A stretch of 64,000 nucleotides of DNA from Pseudomonas sp. URIL14HWK12:I12 (GCF_003097135.1 NZ_QEQL01000004.1:310001-374000); one strand, 5' to 3'; counted from the stretch's first letter, positions 24,320 through 34,108 are shown. Translations and numbers: made by a program. The notes: generated by a model not told the origin, from the sequence alone.

Positions 24320-25819
24320 ATGAACATCCTTCACGACCCTCACCTCGATGGCCATTTGCCCGACGTCGACCGCCCTCGTCTGATTGAAGCACTGCGCAAT
24401 CACTGCTCAGGCATGAGGCTGCTTACCGAGGCCGAGGAGCTCGCGCCCTATGAATGCGATGGGCTTTCAGCCTACCGCACCCCGCCCCTGCTGGTGGCTT
24501 TGCCGGAGCACGTTGAGCAGGTTAAAGCGCTGCTGCGCGTTTGCCATCGCCAGGGGGTGCCAGTAGTGGCGCGTGGCGCAGGCACGGGATTATCCGGGGG
24601 CGCATTGCCGCTGGCTCAAGGGGTGCTGCTGGTGATGGCGCGCCTGAACCGGATACTTGAGCTCGACCCTGCCGCCTGCCGGGCCCGCGTGCAGCCGGGG
24701 GTGCGTAACGCCGCCATCTCCCAGGCTGCTGCAGCCTATGGGCTTTACTACGCCCCTGACCCCTCCTCGCAGATCGCCTGCTCGATCGGCGGCAACGTCG
24801 CCGAGAACGCTGGCGGTGTGCATTGCCTGAAATACGGGTTGACGGTCCATAACATCACTCAGGTAAAGCTGCTGACGATGGCCGGCGACGAACTCACCTT
24901 TGGCAGCGAGGCACTGGACGCGCCAGGCCTGGACCTGCTGGCGCTGTTCACAGGCTCGGAAGGTTTGCTCGGTGTGGTCACTGAAGTAACCGTCCGGCTG
25001 CTGCCGCGGCCCCCACTGGCGCGAGTGCTGCTCGCCAGTTTCGAAACGGTCGAACACGCGGCCGAGGCCGTAGGCGCAATCATTGCCGCCGGTATCGTGC
25101 CGGCAGGGCTCGAGATGATGGACAACCTGGCAATACGCGCTGCCGAGGACTTCATCCAGGCAGGCTATCCGGTGGATGCCCAGGCCATCCTGCTGTGCGA
25201 GCTCGACGGCGTTGCAAGTGATGTCGAGGAGGATTGCGCACTGGTAAGCCAGCTACTTCGCGACGCGGGCGCACAGGCAGTGAGGCAGGCCCGCGACGAG
25301 GCCGAACGCCTGAAATTCTGGGCTGGGCGCAAGAACGCATTCCCTGCCGTTGGCCGCCTGGCCCCGGACTATTACTGCATGGACGGCACTATCCCGCGCC
25401 GTGCGCTGGCCCAGGTGCTGCGAGGCATTGCGCAACTGGCCCAGGCCCATGGGCTGCGTGTGGCCAACGTGTTTCATGCCGGGGACGGTAACATGCACCC
25501 GCTGATTCTGTTCGATGCTGACCAGCCGGGCGAGCTACATCGGGCCGAGGCACTGGGTGGCAAGATCCTGGAGCTGTGCGTAGCGGTCGGCGGCAGCATC
25601 ACCGGCGAACACGGCGTCGGCCGGGAGAAGATCAACCAGATGTGCGCGCAGTTCAACACCGCCGAGATCGCACTGATGCATCGAGTCAAAGCGGCGTTCG
25701 ACCCCGAAGGGCTGCTCAACCCCGGCAAGAATGTACCCACCCTGCAGCGTTGCGCGGAATTCGGCGCGCAGCATGTGCACCACGGCCAGTTGCCCTTTGC
25801 AGACTTGGAGCGTTTCTGA
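24320..25819 (+). CDS. glcD: Glycolate oxidase FAD-binding subunit GlcD
   Basis: GlcD is the catalytic FAD subunit that oxidises glycolate to glyoxylate at the inner membrane. From the ATG at 24320 (MNILHDPHLDGHLPDVDRP) it has 499 residues, the same as E. coli GlcD. The PCMH-type FAD domain has VVARGAGTGLSGGALP and PDPSSQIACSIGGNVAENAGG; the C-terminal FAD-oxidase domain has FHAGDGNMHPLI and TGEHGVGREK. It overlaps glcE by one base and heads glcDEFG. No glcC regulator gene is seen in the window. Confidence 0.97.
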   Translation: MNILHDPHLDGHLPDVDRPRLIEALRNHCSGMRLLTEAEELAPYECDGLSAYRTPPLLVALPEHVEQVKALLRVCHRQGVPVVARGAGTGLSGGALPLAQGVLLVMARLNRILELDPAACRARVQPGVRNAAISQAAAAYGLYYAPDPSSQIACSIGGNVAENAGGVHCLKYGLTVHNITQVKLLTMAGDELTFGSEALDAPGLDLLALFTGSEGLLGVVTEVTVRLLPRPPLARVLLASFETVEHAAEAVGAIIAAGIVPAGLEMMDNLAIRAAEDFIQAGYPVDAQAILLCELDGVASDVEEDCALVSQLLRDAGAQAVRQARDEAERLKFWAGRKNAFPAVGRLAPDYYCMDGTIPRRALAQVLRGIAQLAQAHGLRVANVFHAGDGNMHPLILFDADQPGELHRAEALGGKILELCVAVGGSITGEHGVGREKINQMCAQFNTAEIALMHRVKAAFDPEGLLNPGKNVPTLQRCAEFGAQHVHHGQLPFADLERF

Positions 25820-26874
25820 TGCTGGGCCAGGACGCAATTGCTCGGTGGCGCGATCAGATACGCGCGGCGCGCGCCGACCACACGGCACTGCTTATTCAAG
25901 GCAGCGGCAGTAAGCGTTTTCTCGGCCCAGCCAAGCATGTTCCCATGCAACTGATCGACACCCGCGACCACCACGGCATCGTCCACTACGACCCTACTGA
26001 GCTGGTGCTCACCGCGCGCGCCGGCACCTCGCTGGCCCTCATCGAGGCTGCGCTGGCCGAGCACCGGCAGATGCTTGCCTTCGAGCCGCCCCACCTGGGC
26101 CCCGGGGCAACGCTCGGGGGTGCGGTCGCCAGTGGCCTGGCCGGCCCTCGCAGGCCGTGGGCTGGAGCAGTACGCGACTTCGTGCTGGGGTGCCGCTTGG
26201 TCGATGCCGAGGGCGAGTTGCTGCGCTTCGGTGGTGAAGTCATGAAAAACGTTGCCGGCTACGACCTTTCACGGCTGATGGCCGGAAGCTACGGAAGCCT
26301 TGCCCTGATTGCGGACGTTTCGCTCAAAGTGCTTCCGGTACCCCGGGCACGGAAAAACCTGAGCCTTGCGATGAACGCCAGCCAGGCCCTTCAGGCACTG
26401 GCCCAATGGCGCCAGACGCCGTTGCCGCTAAGCGCCGCCTGCCATGATGGCCAGCGGTTGCATCTGCGCTTGGAGGGGGGTGAGGGCTCTGTGGCCGACG
26501 CTGCTTTGCACCTGGGGGGAGAACCTTTGGATGAGGGCTTTTGGCAGGCACTGAACGAACAACGCCACCGTTTTTTCGCGAGCGGCCCGGTGTGGCGGCT
26601 GGCGCTACCGCCAGGCTGCCCTGAACTGGCCTTGCCGGGCCAGCAGTGGTTGGACTGGGGCGGCTGCCAGCGTTGGCTGTGCAGCGATGAGCCCGCCCAG
26701 CGCATTCTGCAAGCCGCCAAGGAAGCTGGCGGCCACGCACGCCCCTGGCGCAACGTGCCTGGCCAGGTTCCCCATGCCCTGGAGCCGCGCTTGGTGCCAC
26801 TGCACCAAAGGCTCAAGGCAGCTTTCGACCCACACGGGGTGTTCAACCCCGGCTGGCTGCACCCGGAGGTCTGA
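25819..26874 (+). CDS. glcE: Glycolate oxidase FAD-binding subunit GlcE
   Basis: GlcE is the second flavin subunit of glycolate oxidase. It begins at an ATG overlapping the glcD stop (TGATG at 25817-25821), giving 351 residues, like E. coli GlcE. Features include LLIQGSGSKRFLG, VLTARAGTSLALIEAAL, LAFEPPHLGPGATLGGAVAS and the VRDFVLGCRLVDAEGELLRF segment followed by KNVAGYDLSRLMAGSYG. The C-terminus FDPHGVFNPGWLHP matches flavin oxidase subunits. Translational coupling to glcD is likely. Confidence 0.97.
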   Translation: MLGQDAIARWRDQIRAARADHTALLIQGSGSKRFLGPAKHVPMQLIDTRDHHGIVHYDPTELVLTARAGTSLALIEAALAEHRQMLAFEPPHLGPGATLGGAVASGLAGPRRPWAGAVRDFVLGCRLVDAEGELLRFGGEVMKNVAGYDLSRLMAGSYGSLALIADVSLKVLPVPRARKNLSLAMNASQALQALAQWRQTPLPLSAACHDGQRLHLRLEGGEGSVADAALHLGGEPLDEGFWQALNEQRHRFFASGPVWRLALPPGCPELALPGQQWLDWGGCQRWLCSDEPAQRILQAAKEAGGHARPWRNVPGQVPHALEPRLVPLHQRLKAAFDPHGVFNPGWLHPEV

Positions 26875-26876
26875 CC

Positions 26877-28097
26877 ATGCAAACCCGCCTCAGCGAACAG
26901 GCGCTCCAGGCTCCGAGAGCCGAGGAAGCAGAGCGCATCCTGCGCAGTTGTGTGCACTGCGGGTTCTGCAACGCCACCTGCCCTACCTACCAGCTACTGG
27001 GCGACGAACTCGACGGCCCGCGCGGGCGCATCTACCAGATCAAACATCTACTCGAAGGCCAGCCGGCCAGCGCGCTGACCCGGCAGCACCTGGACCGCTG
27101 CCTGGGCTGCCGCAGCTGTGAAACCACCTGCCCGTCGGGCGTTGATTACCATCACCTGCTCGATATCGGCCGCGCCACGCTGGACCAAGCGCTGCCACGG
27201 CCGGCAAGTGAACGGTGGCTCCGGTGGGGGTTGCGCCGGCTAGCCGAACACCCGCGCTCGTTCGGCCTGGCCCTGCGTGTGGGCAGTGTGCTCAAGCCAT
27301 TGCTGCCCTCGCGGCTTCAGGAAAAAATCCCTGGCCCGGCACCGGCACCTAGCGCCCGCCCTGCCCGCCGACATGCGCGGCATGTGCTGATACTCGAAGG
27401 CTGCGTACAGCCAGGGCTGTCGCCCAACACGAACGCCGCTGCGGCTCGTGTGCTCGATCGCCTAGGCATCAGCGTGCAGCCGGCTCACCGCGCTGGCTGC
27501 TGCGGGGCATTGGCCTATCACCTGGATGCCCAGAGCCAGGGGCTGATGCACGCCCGAGCCAATATCGATGCCTGGTGGCCAGCGTTGCAAAGCGGCGCCG
27601 AAGCCATTGTGCAGACTGCCAGCGGCTGCGGCGCCTTCATCAAAGACTACGCGCACCTGCTCGCTGAAGACGCGGCGTACGCCGAAAAGGCCCGAGTGGT
27701 CAGCGAGCGAGCGCTTGACCTTGCCCAGGTGCTGGCACGCGAGCCTCTGGAAACTGCCCTGCCGCGGCTGGCAACGATGCGGGTGGCCTTTCATTGCCCC
27801 TGCAGCCTGCAGCACGCCCAGGGGTTAGGGGGCGTTACCGAAGCCCTGTTGCGTCGGCTCGGCTTCGAGCTGGCCGACGTACCCGATGCCCACCTGTGCT
27901 GTGGCTCAGCGGGTACCTATTCAATCACGCAACCGGCACTGGCGAAGGCCCTGCGTGATCGCAAGCTCGATGCGTTGGAAAGCGGTGGGGCTGCGGTGAT
28001 CGCCACCGCCAACGTAGGCTGTCAAAATCACCTCGCCAGCGCAGGGCGCACCCCTGTGCGGCATTGGGTCGAACTGTTGGACCTTGCCCTGTCCTGA
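26877..28097 (+). CDS. glcF: Glycolate oxidase iron-sulfur subunit GlcF
   Basis: GlcF passes electrons from the flavin subunits towards the quinone pool. The 406-residue product has two ferredoxin-type [4Fe-4S] motifs, C25-x2-C28-x2-C31-x3-C35 and C75-x2-C78-x2-C81-x3-C85, followed by two CCG domains (AGCCGALAYHL and HLCCGSAGTYSI). It starts two bases after the glcE stop, consistent with one operon. Confidence 0.97.
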   Translation: MQTRLSEQALQAPRAEEAERILRSCVHCGFCNATCPTYQLLGDELDGPRGRIYQIKHLLEGQPASALTRQHLDRCLGCRSCETTCPSGVDYHHLLDIGRATLDQALPRPASERWLRWGLRRLAEHPRSFGLALRVGSVLKPLLPSRLQEKIPGPAPAPSARPARRHARHVLILEGCVQPGLSPNTNAAAARVLDRLGISVQPAHRAGCCGALAYHLDAQSQGLMHARANIDAWWPALQSGAEAIVQTASGCGAFIKDYAHLLAEDAAYAEKARVVSERALDLAQVLAREPLETALPRLATMRVAFHCPCSLQHAQGLGGVTEALLRRLGFELADVPDAHLCCGSAGTYSITQPALAKALRDRKLDALESGGAAVIATANVGCQNHLASAGRTPVRHWVELLDLALS

Positions 28098-28115
28098 ACC
28101 TTCAAGGAGCATCGA

Positions 28116-28517
28116 ATGCAGACCAAGCACATCCTCGGCCACGCCGAAGCCACACGCATCCTGGCAGCAGCCCGGGCACATGCCCAGGCGCACCAGTGGG
28201 CGGTGAGTATCGCGGTGGTCGACGACGGCGGCCACCTGCTGGCGCTCGAGCGCCTGGACGGTGCTGCCGCCAGCACCGCCTACCTGTGCACCGAAAAAGC
28301 CCGATCCGCCGCACTCACCCGTCGCGAATCTGCCGACCTGGAAAACATCGTCAAGAACGGCCGCACCGCTTTTTTATCGGCCCCACTGCTCACACCCCTG
28401 GAAGGAGGCGTGCCGGTGGTTTATCAGGGCCACGTGGTGGGCGCGGTGGGGGTGTCGGGGGTACGGTCCAGCGACGACGCCGACATAGCGCGAGCCGGTA
28501 TCGCTGCGCTGGGCTGA
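28116..28517 (+). CDS. glcG: GlcG/HbpS family heme-binding-like protein
   Basis: 133 residues matching the GlcG/HbpS (DUF336) fold: AVSIAVVDDGGHLLALERLD near residues 29-48, a CTEKARSAALTRRES helix, and the C-terminal GHVVGAVGVSGVRSSDDADIA. It ends the glcDEFG operon, 18 bases after glcF, as in other bacteria. The role in glycolate metabolism is not known, and no heme ligand can be assigned from the sequence. Confidence 0.9.
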   Translation: MQTKHILGHAEATRILAAARAHAQAHQWAVSIAVVDDGGHLLALERLDGAAASTAYLCTEKARSAALTRRESADLENIVKNGRTAFLSAPLLTPLEGGVPVVYQGHVVGAVGVSGVRSSDDADIARAGIAALG

Positions 28518-28630
28518 CCGCAGTGGCCGGTGGTCGGCGCGCTTGATGAGCCGAGCGCAGAACCTTTGGGGCCATGGTATTGTCATAGGCGATGTCATTT
28601 CGATATCACTTCTTTTCTCTGGTGACTACC

Positions 28631-30436
28631 ATGGCCTCAGGCGCCCCTACTCCTCTAAACGAAACCCAGCGCCTGGCGTGCGTCTCCGCGCTGCGGCTGC
28701 TGGAAGCGGAGCCTGACCCCATGCTAGACCAGCTGGTGCGTACCCTGGCCTTGCAGTTCCAGGTGCCTATCTCACTGGTCTCGATCATCGACGAACGCCG
28801 CCAATGGTTCCGTGCCCGCACGGGGCTTGCCGCCGCGCAAACGCCGCGGGATCAATCCTTCTGTGCGTACGCCATCCTTGGCAAAGAAGTCTTCCAGGTT
28901 CCAGACACCCACCTGGACCCACGTTTTGTGGACAACCCGCTGGTCACGGGGGAGCCGGGCATAAGGTTCTATGCCGCTGCGCCGCTGATCACCGACGACG
29001 GCATGGGCCTGGGTGGCCTGTGCATCATCGATACGGTGCCGCGCCCACCCCTGACCCCCGACCAGCAGGCTGTGCTTGAACACTTCGCCCAGCTGGCCAT
29101 GCTGCGTTTGACCCACCTGCGCGGCGTAAGCTACCTGGATGCCCCCACAGGCCTGTTCAATCGCCTGCGCCTGGAGCAGGACATTGCGCTTGCATTGGCG
29201 AACCGCGGGCATAGCCTGGTGGTGATCGACTTGGTAACCCCAGGCTTTCTGAACGATATCGTGAGGGCGTTGGGCTACAACTTCTCCCAGGAATTGGTCA
29301 ATGTCCTGCACCATGCCCTGCGGGATCACCTGCCGCCGGGCCAGGCGCTGTACAAGATCACCCCTACCCGTTTTGGATTTCTGCTCGCCAGTGACCAAGT
29401 GGGCGCCGAGCGCGCCTTCGCGCGACTGTTGAGCGCCTTCGAAGCACCGCTGGCCTGCGGCAATATTCCGATTCAGACCCAACCAGGCATCGGCGCGATC
29501 GCTCTTGAGCACGAGGGTGGCGACCTCGAGCGGGATTGGCTGCGCCTGGCCGTGAGTGCGGCCGACGACGCACGCGGCAGGGGCACCGGCTGGTGCTGGT
29601 ACGAGCCACACCTGGACCTGGCCCAGCAACGCGCGTTTTTGTTGCTGACTTCCCTGGCCGAAGCCGTGCGCAGCGAGAACCAGTTTCACCTGGTCTATCA
29701 ACCCCGGCTGGAGGTGGCCAGCGGGCAGGTCACAACCGTCGAGGCGCTGCTGCGCTGGCAGCATCCCGTGCTGGGCCCGGTAAGCCCTGGTGAGTTTGTG
29801 CCGCTGGCAGAAAAAACCGCGCTGATGGAGCCGTTGAGCCTCTGGGTGCTCAAGCACGTCGTTGAGCAGGCCGCAAGGTGGCAGCGGCAAGGCCTGCATT
29901 TTCGGGTGGCCATCAACGTCAGTGCACCGGACCTTGCCAGTGCGCGGTTCACTGACAAGCTCGTTGAGTTGGTGACGCTGCACGGGTTGGACCCGCACCG
30001 CCTGGAGATCGAATTCACCGAAAGTGCGCTGTCGCAGAACCTGAGCATGGTCCGGGACCAACTGCTGCGCTTGCGTGCACTGGGCATGGACATTTCGATA
30101 GATGATTTCGGCAGCGGGTACAGCAACTGGAGCTACCTCAGCCGTCTGCCGGCCACGACGCTGAAGCTCGACCGCTCATTGATCCAGAACATCACCGAAC
30201 AGGAAAAGGACTACCGGTTAGTCGAAGCGATGGTGGAGCTGGCGCGCCGGATTGGCTACCGCACGGTGGCCGAAGGCGTGGAAACGCCGCAGCAGTATGC
30301 CCTTGTGAGCGGGCTGGGCTGCCAGCAGGTACAGGGTTTCCTGATCGCACGGCCGATGGCAGCCAACGCACTGGAGGCCTGGATGACTCACCAGCGCCGA
30401 GACATGGCAGCCCAGTTGCGCCAAAGCGGCCCCTGA
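28631..30436 (+). CDS. GAF - degenerate GGDEF - EAL c-di-GMP phosphodiesterase
   Basis: 601 residues from the ATG at 28631, which has GGTGA upstream; an ATG at 28592 is an alternative. Residues about 15-165 form a GAF domain (ISLVSIIDERRQWFRARTGL, RFYAAAPLITDDGMGLGGLC). Residues about 180-330 are GGDEF-like, but the active site is replaced by TPTRFGF, so no cyclase activity is expected. The EAL domain has the intact VEALLRW, NVSAPDL, EIEFTESAL, DDFGSGYSN, LKLDRS and EGVETP motifs, supporting active c-di-GMP hydrolysis. No membrane segment. It ends directly against the convergent response regulator gene. Confidence 0.9.
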   Translation: MASGAPTPLNETQRLACVSALRLLEAEPDPMLDQLVRTLALQFQVPISLVSIIDERRQWFRARTGLAAAQTPRDQSFCAYAILGKEVFQVPDTHLDPRFVDNPLVTGEPGIRFYAAAPLITDDGMGLGGLCIIDTVPRPPLTPDQQAVLEHFAQLAMLRLTHLRGVSYLDAPTGLFNRLRLEQDIALALANRGHSLVVIDLVTPGFLNDIVRALGYNFSQELVNVLHHALRDHLPPGQALYKITPTRFGFLLASDQVGAERAFARLLSAFEAPLACGNIPIQTQPGIGAIALEHEGGDLERDWLRLAVSAADDARGRGTGWCWYEPHLDLAQQRAFLLLTSLAEAVRSENQFHLVYQPRLEVASGQVTTVEALLRWQHPVLGPVSPGEFVPLAEKTALMEPLSLWVLKHVVEQAARWQRQGLHFRVAINVSAPDLASARFTDKLVELVTLHGLDPHRLEIEFTESALSQNLSMVRDQLLRLRALGMDISIDDFGSGYSNWSYLSRLPATTLKLDRSLIQNITEQEKDYRLVEAMVELARRIGYRTVAEGVETPQQYALVSGLGCQQVQGFLIARPMAANALEAWMTHQRRDMAAQLRQSGP

Positions 30437-30826
30437 TTATTCTCGCCAGTCAGTGCCTCTGGCCATTAGGCGATTGGCATTGAACATCAGCGACTCTATG
30501 GCAAACGGCTTCGCCAGAAACGGGCCCACCGGCCGGCGCCGGGCATCGCCGGTGTACCCAGATACTGTCAGTACAGGTACCGCGGGCCAGAGTTCGGCAA
30601 CGAACCAGCCCAGCTCCAGGCCGTCCAGCTCACCTGGCATGCGCACATCGGTTACCAGCAGGTCGACCTTTCCCGAGCAGGCCTTGAGTAATTGGAGTGC
30701 CTCGTTGGCATCATTGACACCGCTGACCTTGAAGCCTTCTTCGCGAAAGGCCTCGCACAGCACGGTATTGAGCAGTATCTCGTCCTCCACGACCAGCACG
30801 TGGGGTGGCTGGGAATGTTCAACCAT
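30437..30826 (-). CDS. Stand-alone response regulator receiver protein
   Basis: 129 residues from the ATG at 30824-30826 (MVEHSQPPHVLVVEDEILL) with AGAGG upstream. A single receiver domain with acidic residues VVEDE, phosphoacceptor in DLLVTDVRMPG, threonine/serine in LTVSGYTG and the lysine in FLAKPF. There is no output domain, so it acts through protein contacts. The cognate kinase is not adjacent; the convergent EAL protein shares the intergenic point and may be related, which is inference. Confidence 0.88.
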   Translation of the reverse strand: MVEHSQPPHVLVVEDEILLNTVLCEAFREEGFKVSGVNDANEALQLLKACSGKVDLLVTDVRMPGELDGLELGWFVAELWPAVPVLTVSGYTGDARRRPVGPFLAKPFAIESLMFNANRLMARGTDWRE

Positions 30827-31014
30827 GGCGGCCTCTCGATCGTTTCGTCCTTGCTCATTTATGTGAGTGCGGCTGCCTGCTGAAAATTTCACACCAGTCG
30901 TCTGCTGCCCGGCATGACCATTCGCCCGTTCAGAGGCAAATCCGATGGAATTTGTCTGGACAGCTACGTTCCTTTACTGCGTGAACGTTAATACAGTTAT
31001 CGAGAACGCTGCGC

Positions 31015-31284
31015 ATGCCTAACCCGACGCTCTACATTATCGACTACTACCTGCATGGGGCTCCGAAGAGCTTCGTGCTGCGCCACGACCGCATGGACAA
31101 TGCGGAGGCCTGGCACTGGGCGAGCTGTGATGCCGGCATTGGTCACATCGCCCGCAACCGTCACGACAAGATCCGCAAGACCTCCAAGCCCATGGCCGAG
31201 AAGTACGGCATCACCCAAGTGACCTGGCGCCAGGCCGGGGCAGCGGGGGCGAATCAGGAAGGGGCGTTGGCCAACGGTACGTGA
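31015..31284 (+). CDS. DUF6555-type small protein
   Basis: 89 residues ([20 protein letters not shown]). The sequence matches a small family conserved in Pseudomonas and called DUF6555, with the central [21 protein letters not shown] and [20 protein letters not shown] blocks. No signal peptide or membrane segment; probably a cytoplasmic protein with a basic middle. Function is unknown. The ribosome site is weak (GAGAACG). It precedes fabV on the same strand by about 110 bases. Confidence 0.75.
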   Translation: MPNPTLYIIDYYLHGAPKSFVLRHDRMDNAEAWHWASCDAGIGHIARNRHDKIRKTSKPMAEKYGITQVTWRQAGAAGANQEGALANGT

Positions 31285-31396
31285 CCGCACCCTCCCGAAC
31301 GTCATCGAAACACGCACAGCCGGCATCTACGCTTCACCCCTGAGGGGGTTAGCCATTAAGATGCCGGACGCGTTTTCGCTGACGAGGAAATACAAG

Positions 31397-32602
31397 TTGA
31401 TCATCCATCCCAAGGTTCGCGGTTTCATCTGCACCACCACCCATCCCACTGGCTGCGAGCGCAACGTGCTCGAGCAGATCGAAGCCACCCGCGCCCAGGG
31501 CGTTCGCACTGACGGCCCGAAGAAAGTCCTGGTGATCGGGGCTTCCAGTGGTTATGGCCTGGCAGCGCGCGTGACCGCAGCCTTCGGCTTCAAGGCCGAC
31601 ACCCTGGGTGTATTCTTCGAAAAGCCCGGTACCGCAACCAAGGCGGGCACGGCAGGTTGGTACAACTCCGCTGCATTCGACAAATTCGCCAAGGCTGACG
31701 GCCTTTACAGCAAATCGATCAATGGCGATGCCTTCTCTGACGAGGCACGTGCCAAGGTCATCGAACTGATCAAGAGCGAAATGGGTGGCCAGGTCGACCT
31801 GGTGATCTACTCCCTCGCCTCTCCGGTGCGCAAGCTGCCGGGCTCCGGCGAAGTCAAACGCTCGGTGCTCAAACCCATCGGCCAGACCTACACTTCCACG
31901 GCCATCGATACCAACAAAGACACCATCGTCCAGGCCTCGATCGAGCCGGCCACCGAGCAGGAAATCGAAGACACCGTCACCGTGATGGGCGGGCAAGACT
32001 GGCAGCTATGGATCGACGCGCTGAACACTGCTGGGGTTCTCGCTCAAGGCGCGCGCACCGTAGCCTTCAGCTACATCGGCACCGAAATCACCTGGCCGAT
32101 CTACTGGCATGGTGCATTGGGCAAAGCCAAGGCCGACCTGGACGCCACTGCCCAGCGCTTGAACAGCCAGCTGCAGGCCGTTGGCGGCGGCGCTGCCGTG
32201 GCGGTGCTCAAGTCGGTGGTCACCCAGGCAAGCGCCGCCATTCCGGTCATGCCGCTGTACATCTCGATGGTTTACAAGGTCATGAAGGAGCAAAAGCTTC
32301 ATGAAGGCACCATCGACCAACTCAATCGCCTGTTCCGCGACCGCCTCTACCGCGAAGATGGCGTAGCCGGCGAGCAGGATGGCGAAGGCCGCCTGCGCCT
32401 GGACGACTGGGAGCTGCGTGATGACGTTCAGCAAGCCTGCAAGGCGCTGTGGCCCAAAGTGACGTCCGACAACCTGTTCGAGCTCACCGATTACGCCGGT
32501 TACAAGCACGAGTTTCTCAAGTTGTTCGGCTTCGAGCGCACCGATGTCGACTACGACGCTGACGTGGCCACCGATGTGACCTTCGACTGCATCGAACTGT
32601 GA
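31397..32602 (+). CDS. fabV: Enoyl-ACP reductase FabV, TTG start
   Basis: FabV reduces trans-2-enoyl-ACP in the last step of each fatty acid elongation cycle, using NADH, and is known to be insensitive to triclosan. I choose the TTG at 31397 because GAGGA lies eight bases upstream and the product then begins [18 protein letters not shown] as in the family (401 residues); the upstream ATG at 31361 adds 12 unsupported residues. The NAD-binding GASSGYGLA lies at about 48-56. The catalytic Tyr-x8-Lys pair is Y236/K245 ([10 protein letters not shown]). Followed by a hairpin terminator. Confidence 0.95.
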   Translation: MIIHPKVRGFICTTTHPTGCERNVLEQIEATRAQGVRTDGPKKVLVIGASSGYGLAARVTAAFGFKADTLGVFFEKPGTATKAGTAGWYNSAAFDKFAKADGLYSKSINGDAFSDEARAKVIELIKSEMGGQVDLVIYSLASPVRKLPGSGEVKRSVLKPIGQTYTSTAIDTNKDTIVQASIEPATEQEIEDTVTVMGGQDWQLWIDALNTAGVLAQGARTVAFSYIGTEITWPIYWHGALGKAKADLDATAQRLNSQLQAVGGGAAVAVLKSVVTQASAAIPVMPLYISMVYKVMKEQKLHEGTIDQLNRLFRDRLYREDGVAGEQDGEGRLRLDDWELRDDVQQACKALWPKVTSDNLFELTDYAGYKHEFLKLFGFERTDVDYDADVATDVTFDCIEL

Positions 32603-32607
32603 AGCAA

Positions 32608-32629
32608 TGGGGGCGTTGATCCGCCCCCA
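32608..32629 (+). terminator. GC-rich hairpin after fabV
   Basis: TGGGGGCG, loop TTGATC, CGCCCCCA: an eight-base perfect stem six bases after the fabV stop codon. There is no T run, so it could be a weak terminator or an mRNA 3'-end stabiliser. Confidence 0.55.
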
Positions 32630-32653
32630 ACCGCAACCCCATGGACCTTGGGG

Positions 32654-33106
32654 TCAGCGAGACGCCTCAAATTGCTGGCCTTCGTGCAGCGGCTGTGCAG
32701 ACAAGGGCAGGCCGAAAACTGCGTCGAAGGCCCAGTTGAACAGGTAGGTATAAGCCAGAAAAAACGCTAGAAGGCCAAGGTCCAGCACAAAGGCCTCCCA
32801 CCAGCTAATGCCCAGCCAAGCGGCGAACAGCGGCACCAGAATCACCACCAACCCACCTTCGAACCCAACCGCATGCGCAACCCTGCGGCCAACCGTGCGA
32901 CCCCGCCGGCGCTGGCGCTTCTCCCACGCCTCGAAGGCACCGTTCCACACAAAATTCCATATGATTGCAATCACCGAAGCAGCGACGGCTGCCCCGCCGG
33001 CATGCGCGGCATCGTGCCCCAGCTGTGAGATCACCACTGTATTGAAGGCAATTGCAATACCTTCATAGAGGCTGACGTAGACAACCCTGCGTTTCAGGCC
33101 TTGCAT
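32654..33106 (-). CDS. PACE family efflux transporter
   Basis: 150 residues, ATG with GGAG upstream. Four membrane segments in two tandem pairs (VSLYEGIAIAFNTVVISQL, AVAASVIAIIWNFVWNGAFE, then VGFEGGLVVILVPLFAAWLG and LDLGLLAFFLAYTYLFNWAFD) fit the PACE/AceI family of biocide and short-chain diamine exporters. The conserved acidic residue in the first segment (YEG) and in the third (FEGG) are present, as are the RRVVYVSLYE and WNFVWNGAFEAWEKR motifs. Divergent from a LysR regulator, the usual arrangement for this family. Confidence 0.9.
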   Translation of the reverse strand: MQGLKRRVVYVSLYEGIAIAFNTVVISQLGHDAAHAGGAAVAASVIAIIWNFVWNGAFEAWEKRQRRRGRTVGRRVAHAVGFEGGLVVILVPLFAAWLGISWWEAFVLDLGLLAFFLAYTYLFNWAFDAVFGLPLSAQPLHEGQQFEASR

Positions 33107-33150
33107 GGCGCACTCCGGCTGGTGAACGAGCCGGTATGTTGCAAGTGATC

Positions 33151-33181
33151 TTCTGAATGATACAGTCAGCTTCTTTCAGAA
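33151..33181. promoter_or_regulatory. Candidate LysR operator between the PACE pump and its regulator
   Basis: TTCTGAA at 33151-33157 and TTCAGAA at 33175-33181 form a perfect seven-base inverted repeat with a 17-base spacer in the 93-base divergent region. The position, between the two start codons, suits control of both genes. Binding by the adjacent LysR protein is inferred. Confidence 0.5.
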
Positions 33182-33199
33182 AAATTGATAGGCCAACCC

Positions 33200-34108
33200 A
33201 TGGCAATCAATAGCGAAGCGCTACGGCTGTTGCTCGCCGTCATCGATGAAGGTTCATTTTCCGCTGCCGCGCGAACGCTGCATCGTGTTCCATCAGCCGT
33301 CAGCATGGCCATCGGCCAGATGGAGGCGGAGCTGGATTTGCAGCTCTTCGAACGCTGTGGCCGCGAAGCCCGGCCCACTGCCGCTGCGCGAGCGCTTGAG
33401 GCGCAGGCTCGGCAAATCACCCACCAGATGGCCCAGTTCAACGCCCATGCCCTGCAGTTGCACCAAGGGCTGGAGAGCCGCCTGACCTTGGCGGTGGCCC
33501 CTGAACTCCTCTCGGCCACCTGGAGCGCCCCGCTGGCCGAACTGGCCAAGGCTTACCCAACACTGGAAGTGGAAGTACGAAGTGCACCCCAAGCCGATGC
33601 GCTGGCGATGCTTCACGCCGGCGAGGCTCAATTGGCAATCGTGTTCGAGCGGCCGACGATGGATGAACGGGAAGACTTCGACGAGCTGGCCAGTGAAACC
33701 CTGGTGGCTGTGATTGCACCCACTCACCCCATTCTGGCCCAATGCAATGGCCGGCTCTGCGCCGATGACCTGGCATTGCTGCGGCAAATCGTGGTCGCCA
33801 GCCACAGCGCCGAAAGCGCAGCGCCAAGGGTGCTGCTCTCACGCCAGCACTGGTTGACTGACAGCCACTTGGCGACACTGAGCCTGGTGCAAGCAGGCCT
33901 GGGTTGGGCCTACCTACCGCAGAATCTAGTACATCCGCTGGTAGCCAGCGGCTCACTGCAGGTGATCGTGTTCGAACACATGAGCAACCAGCTCAGGCTT
34001 TGGGTGGACGTGGTCTGGTCCCGCCAACGGCCCCTGGGGCTGGGCGCACAGCGTTACCTCACGCTTCTGCGCGAAGGGTCATTGCACTGGCAGGAAGTTG
34101 AGAAATAG
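33200..34108 (+). CDS. LysR family regulator of the PACE pump
   Basis: 302 residues from the ATG at 33200 (MAINSEALRLLLAVIDEGSF). Residues about 1-60 form the winged helix-turn-helix (SFSAAARTLHRVPSAVSMAI, LFERCGREARPTAAARAL). The effector domain (about 88-295) follows the LysR type with LTLAVAPELL and AGEAQLAIVFERPT. Its divergence from the PACE gene suggests that it regulates that pump in response to a pump substrate. Its last 30 bases overlap the end of the convergent lipoprotein gene. Confidence 0.9.
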   Translation: MAINSEALRLLLAVIDEGSFSAAARTLHRVPSAVSMAIGQMEAELDLQLFERCGREARPTAAARALEAQARQITHQMAQFNAHALQLHQGLESRLTLAVAPELLSATWSAPLAELAKAYPTLEVEVRSAPQADALAMLHAGEAQLAIVFERPTMDEREDFDELASETLVAVIAPTHPILAQCNGRLCADDLALLRQIVVASHSAESAAPRVLLSRQHWLTDSHLATLSLVQAGLGWAYLPQNLVHPLVASGSLQVIVFEHMSNQLRLWVDVVWSRQRPLGLGAQRYLTLLREGSLHWQEVEK

